Shown here piece after piece: positions 18,648-28,369 of a stretch of DNA of 64,000 nt. This stretch comes from Lentilactobacillus parabuchneri DSM 5707 = NBRC 107865. GTDB taxonomy: Bacteria; Bacillota; Bacilli; Lactobacillales; Lactobacillaceae. The translations under genes were made by a program, and so were the position numbers. The DNA lies in contig NZ_AZGK01000007.1 in the NCBI RefSeq assembly GCF_001435315.1, positions 50,217 to 114,216 of the forward strand, written 5' to 3'. The notes beneath the pieces are model-generated. The model ran no database searches and was not told the DNA's origin. It saw only the letters and a program-made list of their open reading frames with translations. The stretch's first letter is position 1. Each line of letters begins with the position of its first letter.

Positions 18648-19673
18648 TTATTCAACTGGAACAACCCAGCTGTACTTATCTTCAACGTCACCTGATTGGA
18701 TACCAAATAACGTGTCGTAAAGCTTTTGTGTCACGGGGCCCGGTTCGGTTTCGCTATAGAAGACGTGCTTCTTACCGTCGTGGGTCAATGAACCAACCGG
18801 TGAAATAACGGCGGCAGTTCCCATTGCACCGGCTTCAGTAAATTGATCCAAGTCGTTGACGTCAATGTGGGTTTCCGTTGGATCAAGCCCTAAGTCTTTG
18901 GCAATTTGAAGAATCGATTTCTTAGTGATGGAAGGCAAAATTGAATCGGACTTTGGCGTGTAGAACTTGCCGTCTTTGCCGATTGCGTAGAAGTTGGCAC
19001 CACCGAATTCATCGATGTATTTATGCTCGCGAGGATCAAGGTAAAGCTCACCTGCAAAGCCCTTTTCCTTAGCTTCCTTGGCTGCTAATAAACTTCCTGC
19101 ATAGTTGCCGGCGGTCTTAGCTTGACCGGTACCGGCATAAGCAGCACGGTCGTAGTGACTGACCATGTATGGCATTGGATGCAGCCCCTTAATGTAAGCA
19201 CCAACTGGGGTCGCATAAATGTGGAAGGTATAAGTTGATGATGGCGCAACGCCAACAACTGGTTCAGTTCCTACCATGAAGGGCCGGATGTAAAGTGAAC
19301 CGCCGGAACCATATGGTGGGACAAAGTCAGCGTTTGCTTTAACGACTTCTTTAACGGCTTCAACGAATTTATCTTCGGGATATTTTTCCATGACTAAACG
19401 TTCTGCAGAATTGTTTAACCGCTTGGCATTCATATCCGGACGGAACAGGTTAATACTGCCATCCTTGGTCCGGTAAGCTTTCATTCCTTCAAAAACTTCC
19501 TGGCCATAATGAAGTTCTTCGGCCGCTTCGTTGAACGTTAAGCTTGAATCGGTGGTCAAACCGCCGTTTTGCCACTTGCCATCCTTGAATTCTTCGTTGT
19601 AGCTGTACGGTAAATCACGATATTCAAATCCTAAGTTCTTCCAGTCTAAGTCCTCTAATTTTTGTTTTGCCAT
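18648..19673 (-). CDS. ilvE: Branched-chain amino acid aminotransferase, copy 2
   Basis: Second enzyme of the same family, 341 residues, aligning with copy 1 end to end (DLDWKNLGFEYRDLPY near the start; GTGQAKTAGNYAGS at the PLP lysine; GAMGTAAVISPVG). AAGGAGG precedes the ATG. The tandem pair is divergent enough to suggest different substrate preference or regulation. It has a near-consensus promoter and an unusually long untranslated leader of about 150 bases. Confidence 0.93.
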   Translation of the reverse strand: MAKQKLEDLDWKNLGFEYRDLPYSYNEEFKDGKWQNGGLTTDSSLTFNEAAEELHYGQEVFEGMKAYRTKDGSINLFRPDMNAKRLNNSAERLVMEKYPEDKFVEAVKEVVKANADFVPPYGSGGSLYIRPFMVGTEPVVGVAPSSTYTFHIYATPVGAYIKGLHPMPYMVSHYDRAAYAGTGQAKTAGNYAGSLLAAKEAKEKGFAGELYLDPREHKYIDEFGGANFYAIGKDGKFYTPKSDSILPSITKKSILQIAKDLGLDPTETHIDVNDLDQFTEAGAMGTAAVISPVGSLTHDGKKHVFYSETEPGPVTQKLYDTLFGIQSGDVEDKYSWVVPVE

Positions 19674-19866
19674 GTATATGTGTCCTCCTTAAAAGTTGCA
19701 TCAAGGTAGGTGATAAGCGCGTAACTAAGTAAGTTTTCACAATTCAGATATGTAAGAAATCATCAAACGAACCCGGTACTGAGCATGTTCATGTGATCAT
19801 CACTTATCCGTTTATCATCATATCTTAATTAATATCTAATTTATCGCACTTACCCTGGGGTGTCAA
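19674..19866 (-). promoter_or_regulatory. Promoter and long leader of the second ilvE
   Basis: TTGACA (19861-19866) and TAAATT (19838-19843) are spaced by 17 bases on the minus strand. The expected transcript would start near 19830, leaving about 150 bases before the ATG at 19673. I found no T-box sequence, no leader peptide rich in Leu, Ile or Val codons and no clear terminator in it. The remainder of the 388-base gap to 20061 holds only the terminator at 19990-20030. Confidence 0.6.
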
Positions 19867-19983
19867 TGGTAGGTTGAAAAAATTTGAAGCGAAATCTGGA
19901 ATCACAAACTAAGCCGGTTAAGGATTGCCGAACCCTGAACTCAAGCAGCTCCTTGTCGCACAATCCGGTCTTCCGCTGCACAA

Positions 19984-20030
19984 ATCAAAAAAGGTTCGGT
20001 GACAAACTCAACGTTTGTCGCCGAACCTTT
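19984..20030 (-). terminator. Terminator of the desulfurase operon
   Basis: AAAGGTTCGG (19990-19999) pairs with CCGAACCTTT (20021-20030), with GACAAAC/GTTTGTC extending the stem inside. Six T follow on the minus strand. It lies about 30 bases beyond the DUF1831 stop codon. Confidence 0.88.
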
Positions 20031-20061
20031 CAACTGACGCCGCGTGACGACCTGGTTCTTA

Positions 20062-20406
20062 TCACACTTGTCTTTTAATCACATCTCTATCAATCAAGTC
20101 ATTAATAATAAACTGGAATTGATCGACACTGGCTTGTGTATCCGGATTATTAAAGATATTGACCTTTTCTAGGCCGCTTCCAGTGGTAATCGCCATTCTA
20201 AAGCCGTCGAGGTCCTTGTTGACCTTCATTTTAAACTTGTAGTTGGCATTATAAGGCGACGTTGGATCCAGTGACTTTTCCAATGAAAAGACGCCGGTTT
20301 TTCCCTCGACGAAGCCTAAATCTCTTAATGTAAACCGCTTCACGTTATCCCTTAACTCGTAAACTTGATCATCACCATTTACCTTACCTGTTTTTGCAAA
20401 TGCCAT
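20062..20406 (-). CDS. DUF1831 family protein
   Basis: Small cytoplasmic protein of 114 residues (begins AFAKTGKVNGDDQVYEL). This family is found in lactobacilli beside a cysteine desulfurase and mnmA, so a role in tRNA thiolation or sulfur transfer is plausible but not shown. No cysteine is present in the sequence, which argues against a direct persulfide carrier. Its start overlaps the desulfurase stop codon by one base, so the two are coupled. Confidence 0.8.
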   Translation of the reverse strand: MAFAKTGKVNGDDQVYELRDNVKRFTLRDLGFVEGKTGVFSLEKSLDPTSPYNANYKFKMKVNKDLDGFRMAITTGSGLEKVNIFNNPDTQASVDQFQFIINDLIDRDVIKRQV

Positions 20407-21569
20407 TACATCTTTACCCCCTTATTTTTAACTCTGTTAACAATTTTTGTAATTGCATCAACTAATTTGTCAACGTCCTCACTTGTATTATACCGTCCGA
20501 AGCTGATTCGAATCGATTCGCCAATTCTCGGGCTGTCTTTGCCAAACATGGCCACCAACACATGCGATGGCTCAATGCTGCCGGCTGTACATGCCGAACC
20601 GCCGGAAACGGCAATCCCCGCCAAATCCAGGTTGGTCTGCATGACATACGTTGAAATACCTTTCAGCCAAATATTGAAAACATGGTTCAGGTTGTCTTCA
20701 GTAATCCGACCATTGACACGGAATTCAACCCCGTTTTCAGTTAATTTATCAAAAATAGTGCGCTTGAACTGGAGATATTTTGCTTGCCGATGGGCCTTTT
20801 CTTCAGCGGTAATTGTTTCAACCGCCTTGGCAAAACCAGCGATGGCTGGAACATTTTCCGTTCCTGCGCGGCGCTTTTCTTCCTGATCCCCGCCCTTAAT
20901 TAAGCTTGGGAAATTAACACCCGTCCGCCGATAGAGAAACCCGATCATTTTAGGACCGTTAATCTTGTGGGCGGATGTTGACAGTAAATCAATATGGTCG
21001 CGTTGCACATCCAGATCCAACAAGCCATATGCTTGAACGGCATCTGTGTGGAACCAGGCTTGGTGATCCTTTAAAATCTCACCGATTTCATGAATTGGCA
21101 TGACCGACCCAACTTCATTATTACCAGTCATAATCGACACTAAGATTGTGTCATCGTCTAATGCTGCCTTAAAATCGTCTAAAGAGATGTTTCCGTACTC
21201 ATCAACGGGCAGATAGGTAACTCGAAAGCCCTGCTTTTCAAGTGCCTCACAGGGCCTTAAAACGGCTTCGTGCTCAATGGCTGTGGTGATGATGTGGTTT
21301 CCCAGTGATTTTCTGGCCATTGCCGTCTGGGTGATTGCAGTATTATCACTTTCAGACCCCCCACTGGTGAAAATAATCTCATCAGGATCGGCGTTAATAC
21401 TCTTGGCAATCACATCCCGCGCGTCTTCCATGACCGCCTTTGACTCACGACCAAGACCATAAAGTGTGGATGCATTGCCATAAACGTTTTTATATTTGTC
21501 CATCAACTCAGCGTACACTTCATCAGAAACAGGCGTGGTTGCGGCATTATCAAAATATGTCTCTTTCAT
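20406..21569 (-). CDS. Cysteine desulfurase
   Basis: PLP enzyme of 387 residues in the NifS/IscS family that takes sulfur from cysteine as an enzyme-bound persulfide. The PLP lysine is in STSAHKINGPKMIG and the catalytic cysteine in GGSACTAGSIEPSHV. The N-terminus YFDNAATTP is typical. No iron-sulfur scaffold gene is adjacent, and the DUF1831 partner suggests its sulfur goes to tRNA thiolation with MnmA. AGGAAG precedes the ATG. Confidence 0.93.
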   Translation of the reverse strand: MKETYFDNAATTPVSDEVYAELMDKYKNVYGNASTLYGLGRESKAVMEDARDVIAKSINADPDEIIFTSGGSESDNTAITQTAMARKSLGNHIITTAIEHEAVLRPCEALEKQGFRVTYLPVDEYGNISLDDFKAALDDDTILVSIMTGNNEVGSVMPIHEIGEILKDHQAWFHTDAVQAYGLLDLDVQRDHIDLLSTSAHKINGPKMIGFLYRRTGVNFPSLIKGGDQEEKRRAGTENVPAIAGFAKAVETITAEEKAHRQAKYLQFKRTIFDKLTENGVEFRVNGRITEDNLNHVFNIWLKGISTYVMQTNLDLAGIAVSGGSACTAGSIEPSHVLVAMFGKDSPRIGESIRISFGRYNTSEDVDKLVDAITKIVNRVKNKGVKM

Positions 21570-21586
21570 AGGTCACACTTCCTCAT

Positions 21587-22276
21587 TCATTCGTTCTTAA
21601 AGAGGTCAATCAACATTTGACCGGATTTTTTACCGGCCGTAATAATAAATTTATCGAAACTAACCTCCGCATCTTCATCACCGACATCAGACATTGCCCG
21701 GATAACGGTATAAGGCACCTTGTTTTGGTAGGCAACTTGGCCGACTGCTGCGCCTTCCATCTCGGAACACAGTGCATCCGGGAAGTTCTGTTTAATTTCA
21801 GCAATCCGTTTGGTATCGGCAATAAATTGGTCACCGGAGACAATCAAGCCGCGATGAGCATTCACGCCACTGGCTTGAGCAGCCTTGATAATTTTGTCCC
21901 CAAGCTCTGATGAAGCTGGGAATCGGGCTGGAAAACCAGGCAGCTGCCCCATTTTGTAACCCGAAGTCGTCACGTCCACGTCGTGATAAGCCGTTTCGGT
22001 CGCCACCACGATGTCGCCAACCGATAACCCGGTCCCAATCCCACCGGCAGAACCGGAGTTAATCACGGCATCCACGTGAAATTCGTTAATCAAAGTTGAG
22101 GTCGTAATCCCGGCTTGAACTTTACCGATTCCTGATTGAACCAATACCAGGCTTTGATTATTAATTTTGCCAAGAAAATAGTCGGCATCCCCATAATGGG
22201 TGGTCTGTTCGTTTGAAAGTGCCTCTTTTAAAATGGCTAATTCTTCGTCCATTGCACAAATAATTCCGTAAGTCAT
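21587..22276 (-). CDS. mtnN: 5'-methylthioadenosine/S-adenosylhomocysteine nucleosidase
   Basis: Nucleosidase of 229 residues that cleaves methylthioadenosine and S-adenosylhomocysteine, recycling SAM by-products and feeding autoinducer-2 synthesis. Family motifs GIICAMDEEL, SGSAGGI and SEMEGAAVGQVA are present, with the catalytic Asp in AMSDVGD. The ATG at 22276 lies 8 bases after AAGGAG; a TTG just upstream is less well placed. Confidence 0.95.
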   Translation of the reverse strand: MTYGIICAMDEELAILKEALSNEQTTHYGDADYFLGKINNQSLVLVQSGIGKVQAGITTSTLINEFHVDAVINSGSAGGIGTGLSVGDIVVATETAYHDVDVTTSGYKMGQLPGFPARFPASSELGDKIIKAAQASGVNAHRGLIVSGDQFIADTKRIAEIKQNFPDALCSEMEGAAVGQVAYQNKVPYTVIRAMSDVGDEDAEVSFDKFIITAGKKSGQMLIDLFKNE

Positions 22277-22288
22277 CAATTGGTCTCC

Positions 22289-22615
22289 TTAATTTACAAA
22301 AAATAGTACCAAAAAGACAACGACCATTAAGCTGATCAGAATCGCAATCGTCACGTTCAGCCGCCGGTTGATTTTTCGCCACCGGGGCGTCTTAAAGTCT
22401 GCCGTCACCTCACCAGCATCACGGGTGCGGCTGGTTGGCTGCGGTTCGATTTGGGGTTCTGGTGCTGCTTGTTGATGTCTTTTTGCATACTCACGTTCAA
22501 CTTGGACCCGCCGTTTGTCGCGGGCTTCGAAGTCTTCTTGCTGCTGTAATTTTAGTTTGCGGTACTGTTCTCGGGTCAGTGGTTTTGACCCTTTATCTTT
22601 ATCATCGAACGCCAA
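22289..22615 (-). CDS. Small single-pass membrane protein
   Basis: Protein of 108 residues with a highly charged helical N-terminal part (about 1-50, many Arg, Lys, Glu and Gln), a Pro/Gln stretch and one C-terminal membrane helix (about 84-107). The charged part would lie in the cytoplasm. The start is TTG at 22615, eight bases after AGGTGA. It lies between the Nudix and mtnN genes with short gaps. Function unknown. Confidence 0.75.
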   Translation of the reverse strand: MAFDDKDKGSKPLTREQYRKLKLQQQEDFEARDKRRVQVEREYAKRHQQAAPEPQIEPQPTSRTRDAGEVTADFKTPRWRKINRRLNVTIAILISLMVVVFLVLFFVN

Positions 22616-22627
22616 TTAAATGGTCAC

Positions 22628-23170
22628 CTACTTTTGCATGAGCTGCCAATATTGAATGGCAGTAATGGTTTTAGCGTCTTGGATTTCACCGTCCGCAATC
22701 ATTTGCACAGCTTCGTCCATTGTCTTTTCAAGTATTTCAAGAAACTCGCCTTTGTCTCGCGGCAATTGGTCTTTGACCGGTTCCAAGTTCTCGGCCAAAT
22801 ACAGCTTCATGTATTCATCGGAAAAGCCGACTGAGGAGTAAAAGCCGTATAGTTCTTTAACCGTTTGCGGAACGTAGCGGATTTCCTCGTTCAGTTCACG
22901 AATGACGGTATCGTGAAAATTAGCGTCACGCGAGTCAACCTTGCCGGCTGGAATCTCAATGGTGGTCTTTTTCACGGGCGCCCGCCACTGCTTTTCCAAG
23001 ATAATCTTGTTGTCTTTGGTCAACGCCAAAATCCCCACGGCACCGGAGTGGTGGACAATTTCTCGAAAAGCGGTCTGTCCGTCAGGAAGCTTCACCGTTT
23101 GCTTTTCAACGTTGATAATGGCGCCGTCATAAATCTGTTCACTGCCAATCACGCGTTCTTCAAAATCCAA
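22628..23170 (-). CDS. Nudix hydrolase, ADP-ribose pyrophosphatase-like
   Basis: Protein of 180 residues that probably hydrolyses ADP-ribose or related nucleoside diphosphates. The Nudix box is GKVDSRDANFHDTVIRELNEE; relative to the canonical pattern it has one extra residue before RE, Asp for the first Glu, and Arg for the Gly after EE. The motif EKQWRAPV upstream matches the ADP-ribose group. The TTG at 23170 lies 6 bases after AAGGTG; the alternative GTG at 23179 overlaps that box. Confidence 0.85.
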   Translation of the reverse strand: MDFEERVIGSEQIYDGAIINVEKQTVKLPDGQTAFREIVHHSGAVGILALTKDNKIILEKQWRAPVKKTTIEIPAGKVDSRDANFHDTVIRELNEEIRYVPQTVKELYGFYSSVGFSDEYMKLYLAENLEPVKDQLPRDKGEFLEILEKTMDEAVQMIADGEIQDAKTITAIQYWQLMQK

Positions 23171-23237
23171 GTCTCTCACCTTTTTTAGTTAATAGAATCA
23201 TTTTACAAATAAAATCCGGTCAATGCAATTGTGACGG

Positions 23238-23447
23238 TTATTCGTCGACCACTTGCGCCTTGGCTGCCTGCGGTCCTTTTTGCCCCTGAACGACAACGTA
23301 TTCAACGGGCGCATCAATTTGAATTTTGCCATATTGATCATCCGGAAAGGCGTTTTTGAAGAAGAAGAGATCCTCTTCACCGCTATCTTGGGTAATGAAA
23401 CCAAATGCATTTTGCGGATTATAACTTTTAATTTTTCCTTTAAGCAA
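23238..23447 (-). CDS. Cold-shock domain protein
   Basis: OB-fold nucleic-acid-binding protein of 69 residues. The RNP1-like NAFGFIT and RNP2-like DLFFF motifs are visible, although the usual KGFGFI and VFVH are diverged. The start is TTG at 23447, about seven bases after AGGAGGG; the frame extends further upstream only through the ileS terminator. It probably acts as an RNA chaperone. It is monocistronic. Confidence 0.85.
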   Translation of the reverse strand: MLKGKIKSYNPQNAFGFITQDSGEEDLFFFKNAFPDDQYGKIQIDAPVEYVVVQGQKGPQAAKAQVVDE

Positions 23448-23499
23448 AGTAGTCCCTCCTAGTGAACCTTGAAATGTCGTAAAACCGTGTGTCTTCTCC

Positions 23500-23550
23500 A
23501 AAATAAAATGGGATCCTGACAAAACACAGTTTCGCCATAATCCCATTTTA
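23500..23550 (-). terminator. Terminator after ileS
   Basis: TAAAATGGGAT (23504-23514) pairs with ATCCCATTTTA (23540-23550), with a T-rich tail on the minus strand. It separates ileS from the cold-shock gene. Confidence 0.65.
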
Positions 23551-23610
23551 ATGGTTATTGATGAATTTTAAAACATAATTTGATTAATCTTAAATGAAAC
23601 GTTGTCACGA

Positions 23611-26415
23611 CTACTTTTCTTCGAAACCTTCAGTTGCAGTTTCTGGGAATTGGTCGCGGACAATTTCTGCACAGGACTTGCAGAAAGTTGGGTAGTCGCT
23701 GTCGGCACCAACGTCTTGTCGAACCAAACGACATCTTTCGCAAGTCTTGCCAACTGCCGGCTCAACTAATAATGCCAGGCCGTCACTGTCAAACTTGGTG
23801 CTGTCGTCAGAAGCATCGGCAAAATCCTTCAAGGTTAATTGAGAAACCATCAAGACCGTTGCCAAATCAGTGTGCAGACTGTTGAGCAGGTCGGAAACTT
23901 CACTGGTTGCGTAAATTGTCAAAGCAGCTTCTGAAGACTTACCGATCTTCTTGGCATCCCGGGCTTCTTCAAGCACCTTGAGCACATCGTCACGATAGCT
24001 GCGGAACTTACGCCAATTTGCCAATAACTCAGACCCGTTTTCAAACTGCTTGGGTTCTGGAATATCGGTGAGTTGAACGAAGTCTTCGGGTTCTTTTAAG
24101 AAGCCCCAAATTTCTTCAGTCGTATGTGGCAATACCGGCGTCAACAACTTCGTTAACCCAACGGTCATTTCGTACATCACCGTTTGCATTGAACGACGCT
24201 TGTGACCGTCCTGCTTGTCAATATAAACAATGTCTTTGGCAATATCCAAATAGAATGCCGAAAGATCGTTGGTGATAAATTCAGTCACACGCTTATTCCA
24301 ATCCAAGAAGTCATATTTTTCCATATCACTTCTAGCTGCGGCAAGGAACTGATTGAACAGAACGGACATGTATTGGTCTTGTGAGTCCAAATCATCAAAG
24401 GCCACCGTGTTCTTCTCAGGATCAAAGTCCGCGGTGTTGGCCAACAGGAACCGCATGGTGTTTCGAATCTTCTTGTAAGAATCAGAAACCTTAACAAAGT
24501 TTTCGGTGCTGACACGGACATCAGCCGAAGTATCAACAGAAGTGACCCACAGGCGGACAATCTCGGCACCCATTTTTTTGATGACATCGATCGGTGCGAT
24601 TGTGTTGCCAAGTGATTTACTCATCTTGTGGCCTTCACCATCAAGGGTGAATCCTTGAGAGACAACCTGCTTATAAGGTGCTTTTCCAGAGACGGCAACA
24701 CTGGTAATCAAGCTTGAGTTAAACCAGCCACGATACTGATCTGATCCTTCGAGGTACATGTCAGCGGGATAAGTTAATTCATCTCGTTCGGCCAAGACAC
24801 CCTGGTGTGATGAACCGGAATCGAACCAAACATCCATGATGTCATTTTCCTTGGTGAACTGACCATTTGGTGAGTGCTCACTGGTAAAACCATCGGGAAG
24901 CAGATCTTTGGCCTCTCGTTCAAACCAAACGTCTGAGCCATACTTTTCGAATAAGTCTGCAACGTGATTAACCGTTTCTTCGGTGATAATTGCTTCGCCG
25001 TCTTCGCCATAGAAGATTGGAAGCGGCACGCCCCAAACCCGTTGACGGGAGATAACCCAATCGCCACGATTTTTGATCATGTTGGCCAGGCGAACCTTAC
25101 CCCAATCAGGGAAGAATTCAACGTCGTCCAAGGATTTCAAAATTTCGTCTTTAATTTTGTCAACTGAAGCAAACCACTGTGGTGTTGCCCGGAAGATGAT
25201 CGGCTTTTTGGTCCGCCAATCAAATGGGTAACTATGCTTCAATGGCATGTAGTGAAGTAACAGATTGTCAGCCTTTAATTTGTCGAGGGCAATCTGGTTG
25301 GCGTCATCATAGAAGACACCGGCAAAATCTTCTCCGGATTCTTTAGTGAGATAGCCTTTATCGTCGACCGGCGCAAAAATATCCAAACCGTATTTGCGGC
25401 CAATGTTAAAGTCATCTTCACCATATCCAGGAGCGGTATGGACTAATCCGGTACCTTCTTCAAGGTCGACGAAATCGCCCAACATCGTTAATAATTTTCG
25501 ACTATGATCAAATGGATGCTCAGCTAAAACCCCTTCAAGTTCTTGGCCCTTAACTGTCTTCAGTGTTTTAACGTTGGTCCAGCCAATTAATTCACTGACC
25601 TTATTCACCAGTTCGGTAGCAATCACAAACTTGCGGGTTTCACCTTCTGGTTGAACGACTGAATAGTCGAAACCGGCATCAACTGTAATTCCTTCAGAAG
25701 CTGGGATCGTCCATGGCGTCGTGGTCCAAACAACCATGTAGGTATCGTCATCAAGAACGCCTTTACCATCGACAACGTGCTCACCATAAAAGGCCGTCGG
25801 TGACGTAATATCATGATACTCAACTTCAGCTTCAGCCAAGGCTGATTCAGATGACCATGACCAGTAAACCGGCTTTTTACCTTTATAAATTAAGCCGCGT
25901 TTTGCAAAGGCGCCAAAAACGCGGACCTCTTGGGCTTCAAATTCAGGCTTCAATGTCAGGTATGGGTCGTCCCAATCACCGGAAACCCCTAAACGCTTAA
26001 ATTCAGCTTTTTGACGTTCAACTTGTTTCAACGCATAATCCCGACAGAGCTTACGGAATTCATTCGTTGACATCTTCTTACGATCATAACCAGCCTGGGT
26101 TAATTTCTGCTCAATTGGTAAGCCATGTGTATCCCAGCCGGGAACGTATGGGGAGCGGAAACCAGTCATGGATTTATATCGTACAATAATGTCTTTTGAA
26201 ATTTTATTCAATGCGTGACCCATGTGAATGTCACCATTGGCGTATGGCGGGCCATCATGAAGCACAAATGTGGGCTTGCCCTCATTTAATTTTTGTCTTA
26301 ATTGGTACACGTGATTGTCGTCCCACGCCTTTTGACGTTCGACTTCTTTAACGGGCAGATTACCACGCATTTTGAACTTTGTTTTGCCTAAGTTTAACGT
26401 ATCTTTAACTCGCAT
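23611..26415 (-). CDS. ileS: Isoleucyl-tRNA synthetase
   Basis: Class I synthetase of 934 residues that charges tRNA-Ile and edits valine. The HIGH motif appears as DIHMGH (about residue 60), KMSKS near 590, and a C-terminal zinc site as CERC and CKSC. The ATG at 26415 follows AAGGAAG; the longer frame to 26433 has no better site. Transcription is controlled by the T-box upstream. Confidence 0.97.
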   Translation of the reverse strand: MRVKDTLNLGKTKFKMRGNLPVKEVERQKAWDDNHVYQLRQKLNEGKPTFVLHDGPPYANGDIHMGHALNKISKDIIVRYKSMTGFRSPYVPGWDTHGLPIEQKLTQAGYDRKKMSTNEFRKLCRDYALKQVERQKAEFKRLGVSGDWDDPYLTLKPEFEAQEVRVFGAFAKRGLIYKGKKPVYWSWSSESALAEAEVEYHDITSPTAFYGEHVVDGKGVLDDDTYMVVWTTTPWTIPASEGITVDAGFDYSVVQPEGETRKFVIATELVNKVSELIGWTNVKTLKTVKGQELEGVLAEHPFDHSRKLLTMLGDFVDLEEGTGLVHTAPGYGEDDFNIGRKYGLDIFAPVDDKGYLTKESGEDFAGVFYDDANQIALDKLKADNLLLHYMPLKHSYPFDWRTKKPIIFRATPQWFASVDKIKDEILKSLDDVEFFPDWGKVRLANMIKNRGDWVISRQRVWGVPLPIFYGEDGEAIITEETVNHVADLFEKYGSDVWFEREAKDLLPDGFTSEHSPNGQFTKENDIMDVWFDSGSSHQGVLAERDELTYPADMYLEGSDQYRGWFNSSLITSVAVSGKAPYKQVVSQGFTLDGEGHKMSKSLGNTIAPIDVIKKMGAEIVRLWVTSVDTSADVRVSTENFVKVSDSYKKIRNTMRFLLANTADFDPEKNTVAFDDLDSQDQYMSVLFNQFLAAARSDMEKYDFLDWNKRVTEFITNDLSAFYLDIAKDIVYIDKQDGHKRRSMQTVMYEMTVGLTKLLTPVLPHTTEEIWGFLKEPEDFVQLTDIPEPKQFENGSELLANWRKFRSYRDDVLKVLEEARDAKKIGKSSEAALTIYATSEVSDLLNSLHTDLATVLMVSQLTLKDFADASDDSTKFDSDGLALLVEPAVGKTCERCRLVRQDVGADSDYPTFCKSCAEIVRDQFPETATEGFEEK

Positions 26416-26512
26416 TGCTGAACTTCCTTTCATTTGGTTGGATTACAGAGTATGGTGCCGAGGTGACTGAACATGAGTTGACTTGCTGTTAATTTTGCTA
26501 AGGAACCCCTTT

Positions 26513-26548
26513 GCGGACGAGACTGACGGTAATCCGTGTTCCGTCCAC
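26513..26548 (-). other. Extra hairpin in the ileS leader
   Basis: Between the T-box terminator and the ileS start lies a stem of GTGGACG (26542-26548) with CGTCCGC (26513-26519). It has no T run, so it is not a terminator. The leader is about 150 bases longer than needed for translation. Its role is unknown. Confidence 0.4.
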
Positions 26549-26569
26549 TAGTGCCCGTTGCTTATCAAC

Positions 26570-26760
26570 AAAAAAAGACCCCGTCACAAGGGACGAAGTC
26601 TTCGTGGTACCACCCAATTTTAGAATTTTACAATTCTATCTCTTTAGATAACCGATGTATGTACTAGAGGTGATCGATTTATTGGTTGGGGACTGCTAAA
26701 CTTTCACCATCTTTAGCTCGCTTTTAGTTCAGCCAATAACTTTCTGGTCTCTAATCGATT
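26570..26760 (-). promoter_or_regulatory. T-box riboswitch leader of ileS
   Basis: The antiterminator motif GGGTGGTACCACG lies at 26603-26615. It is followed by a terminator hairpin (26577-26600) and a T run (26570-26576). Stem I begins near 26750 (TTAGAGACC) and closes with CTCTAGT. An ATC triplet at 26672-26674, immediately before ACCTCTAG, is the likely specifier for isoleucyl-tRNA. The leader starts right at the divIVA stop codon, so its promoter must lie within divIVA or transcription reads through from it. This accounts for the 347-base gap before ileS. Confidence 0.9.
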
Positions 26761-26762
26761 AA

Positions 26763-27443
26763 TTATTCATTTTTTGTGCTGCCATCAGGGAAAATGACCA
26801 CCGTTTCGTCTGAATCATTAACGGCCGGTGTGTCTTCAACCAAGTCGACACCATTACTCTGTTTAGTTTCAGATTCTACATCTGGATTCGCAAGCTTGTC
26901 AAGGCTTCCAACAACTTTTTCAATATCTTCGTAAGTCGTTGTTGGCTTTTCTTCAACCAACCGATCCCAGTCAGAGCCTTTGATAACTTCAAGTTGACTT
27001 TCCAGCATCACTTGCAGCCGTTGACGGAATACTCTGGTATTTTTCTTTAAATCGTCAGTCTCAATAGCCAACTTCTTGGCACGTTTGGAAGCTTCTTCAA
27101 GAATCGCATTGGCCTTTTCACTGGCAGCGTTCAAAATGTCGTCAGCTTTCTTTTGGGCTTCACGACTAGTGATTTCAGCTTCCTTCTTCGAATTGGTTTT
27201 AACCTTGTCGGCAGCTTCTTGGGCAACCAGGATAGATTGATTCAAAGAATCTTTTAAATCATTAAAGTAAGAGAGCTTATCTTTTGATTCACTCAGTTGA
27301 GAACCCAAATCTTTGTTTTCCTGTAAAATTATCTGATAATCTTTGATAACTTGGTCCAAGAAATCATTGACCTCGTCAACATTATACCCGCGTAATTTTG
27401 TTGAAAATTCTTTGTTATGAATATCTTGTGGACTTAATACCAT
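26763..27443 (-). CDS. divIVA: Cell division protein DivIVA
   Basis: Protein of 226 residues that marks negatively curved membrane at septa and poles. The conserved N-terminal domain (LSPQDIHNKEFSTKLRGYNVDEVNDFL, seen at about 3-29) is followed by long coiled-coil segments (about 30-150) and an acidic, variable tail. AGGAGG precedes the ATG. It follows ylmH with a 15-base gap and is therefore also downstream of the insertion sequence. Confidence 0.95.
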   Translation of the reverse strand: MVLSPQDIHNKEFSTKLRGYNVDEVNDFLDQVIKDYQIILQENKDLGSQLSESKDKLSYFNDLKDSLNQSILVAQEAADKVKTNSKKEAEITSREAQKKADDILNAASEKANAILEEASKRAKKLAIETDDLKKNTRVFRQRLQVMLESQLEVIKGSDWDRLVEEKPTTTYEDIEKVVGSLDKLANPDVESETKQSNGVDLVEDTPAVNDSDETVVIFPDGSTKNE

Positions 27444-27458
27444 ATTGAATCAATCCTC

Positions 27459-28250
27459 CTATTTATTTCGATTGTACACTTTAATGCCAATTCGAATTTT
27501 ACCCTTTTTGGTTGTCCCAGCAATATCTGTGATAGAAATTCGACCAAAGCCGCGAACAGAAATGATATCTTGAATGGAGGTCTCAAGATCAGGGCGGTTT
27601 GCGTCCTCCCAATTAACCTTGATCATGCCGCCTTCAACCAGTTCCTTGGCATGGTGCCGCGAAATATGAAAGCCTTCGCTCACCAAGGCGTCAACCCGAA
27701 GCGAAGCCACTGTTGTTGTGAGCTCTTCTCCCTCGTCAACTGGAATGATGATCTGCTCAGGGCCAATTCGCTTGAGTTTCACCTTAATCTTACCAATTCG
27801 ATCGACTTGATCTTGGACATAATCAGCCATCTCAGATTCACACATGAACTGCCAATTAAAACCGTCAGTCACAATATCGCCAATCACGTCCCGGTCAATT
27901 CCAGAACCCATGATTGAGCCCAGAATTTGACCATGAGAAAGTGTTGCGAATTTACTCGGGTAATCAATTTGAAACGTCGTGATGTTGTAGTCGTCCGTCC
28001 CAGGTGTGAAATAATCCGGGAAGGCGACCGCCCGCTTCATTTCTGCAGAAGCAAAGCCACCAAATGTTTGAAATGATACGCCCTCATAACGGTTCACAAT
28101 TGTCTCAAGAATATAGAGCTGCCTGGGATTCAAAAAGTTAGTCAGGATCGGACGGTATTCATTGGCAACCTTAGCGCTCAAACTGTCAATCGACTCTAAA
28201 AAAGGCAATTCGTTTGAACGGTAATGTTGCGAAACATTCGAGTCTACCAA
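27459..28250 (-). CDS. ylmH: YlmH, S4-domain RNA-binding protein
   Basis: Protein of 263 residues. The N-terminal two thirds are the YlmH-specific part, and an S4 RNA-binding domain occupies about 185-245 (SLRVDALVSEGFHISRHHA at its start). The family is linked to cell division and, in recent work, to ribosome rescue. The start is TTG at 28250, after GAGGGGG; the frame is open to 28301, but those codons lack a good site. The insertion sequence ends 61 bases upstream. Confidence 0.88.
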   Translation of the reverse strand: MVDSNVSQHYRSNELPFLESIDSLSAKVANEYRPILTNFLNPRQLYILETIVNRYEGVSFQTFGGFASAEMKRAVAFPDYFTPGTDDYNITTFQIDYPSKFATLSHGQILGSIMGSGIDRDVIGDIVTDGFNWQFMCESEMADYVQDQVDRIGKIKVKLKRIGPEQIIIPVDEGEELTTTVASLRVDALVSEGFHISRHHAKELVEGGMIKVNWEDANRPDLETSIQDIISVRGFGRISITDIAGTTKKGKIRIGIKVYNRNK

Positions 28251-28369
28251 GATGTTTCCCCCTCGTGTGCTTTGATGCGCGTCATCAATCGATGTGACCA
28301 CACAGTTATAAGAAACTGTTTGAGATCTAGTTTAAACTTTGATATACTTTTGCAAAAAAGGAAGTTATC

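Noticed and set aside
19884..20078. Open frame of 64 codons in the gap between ilvE and DUF1831
   Set aside because: It runs through the terminator hairpin, lacks a ribosome binding site and shows no family motif.
20365..20886. Open frame of 173 codons antisense to the cysteine desulfurase
   Set aside because: Lies opposite a conserved gene and has no start support.
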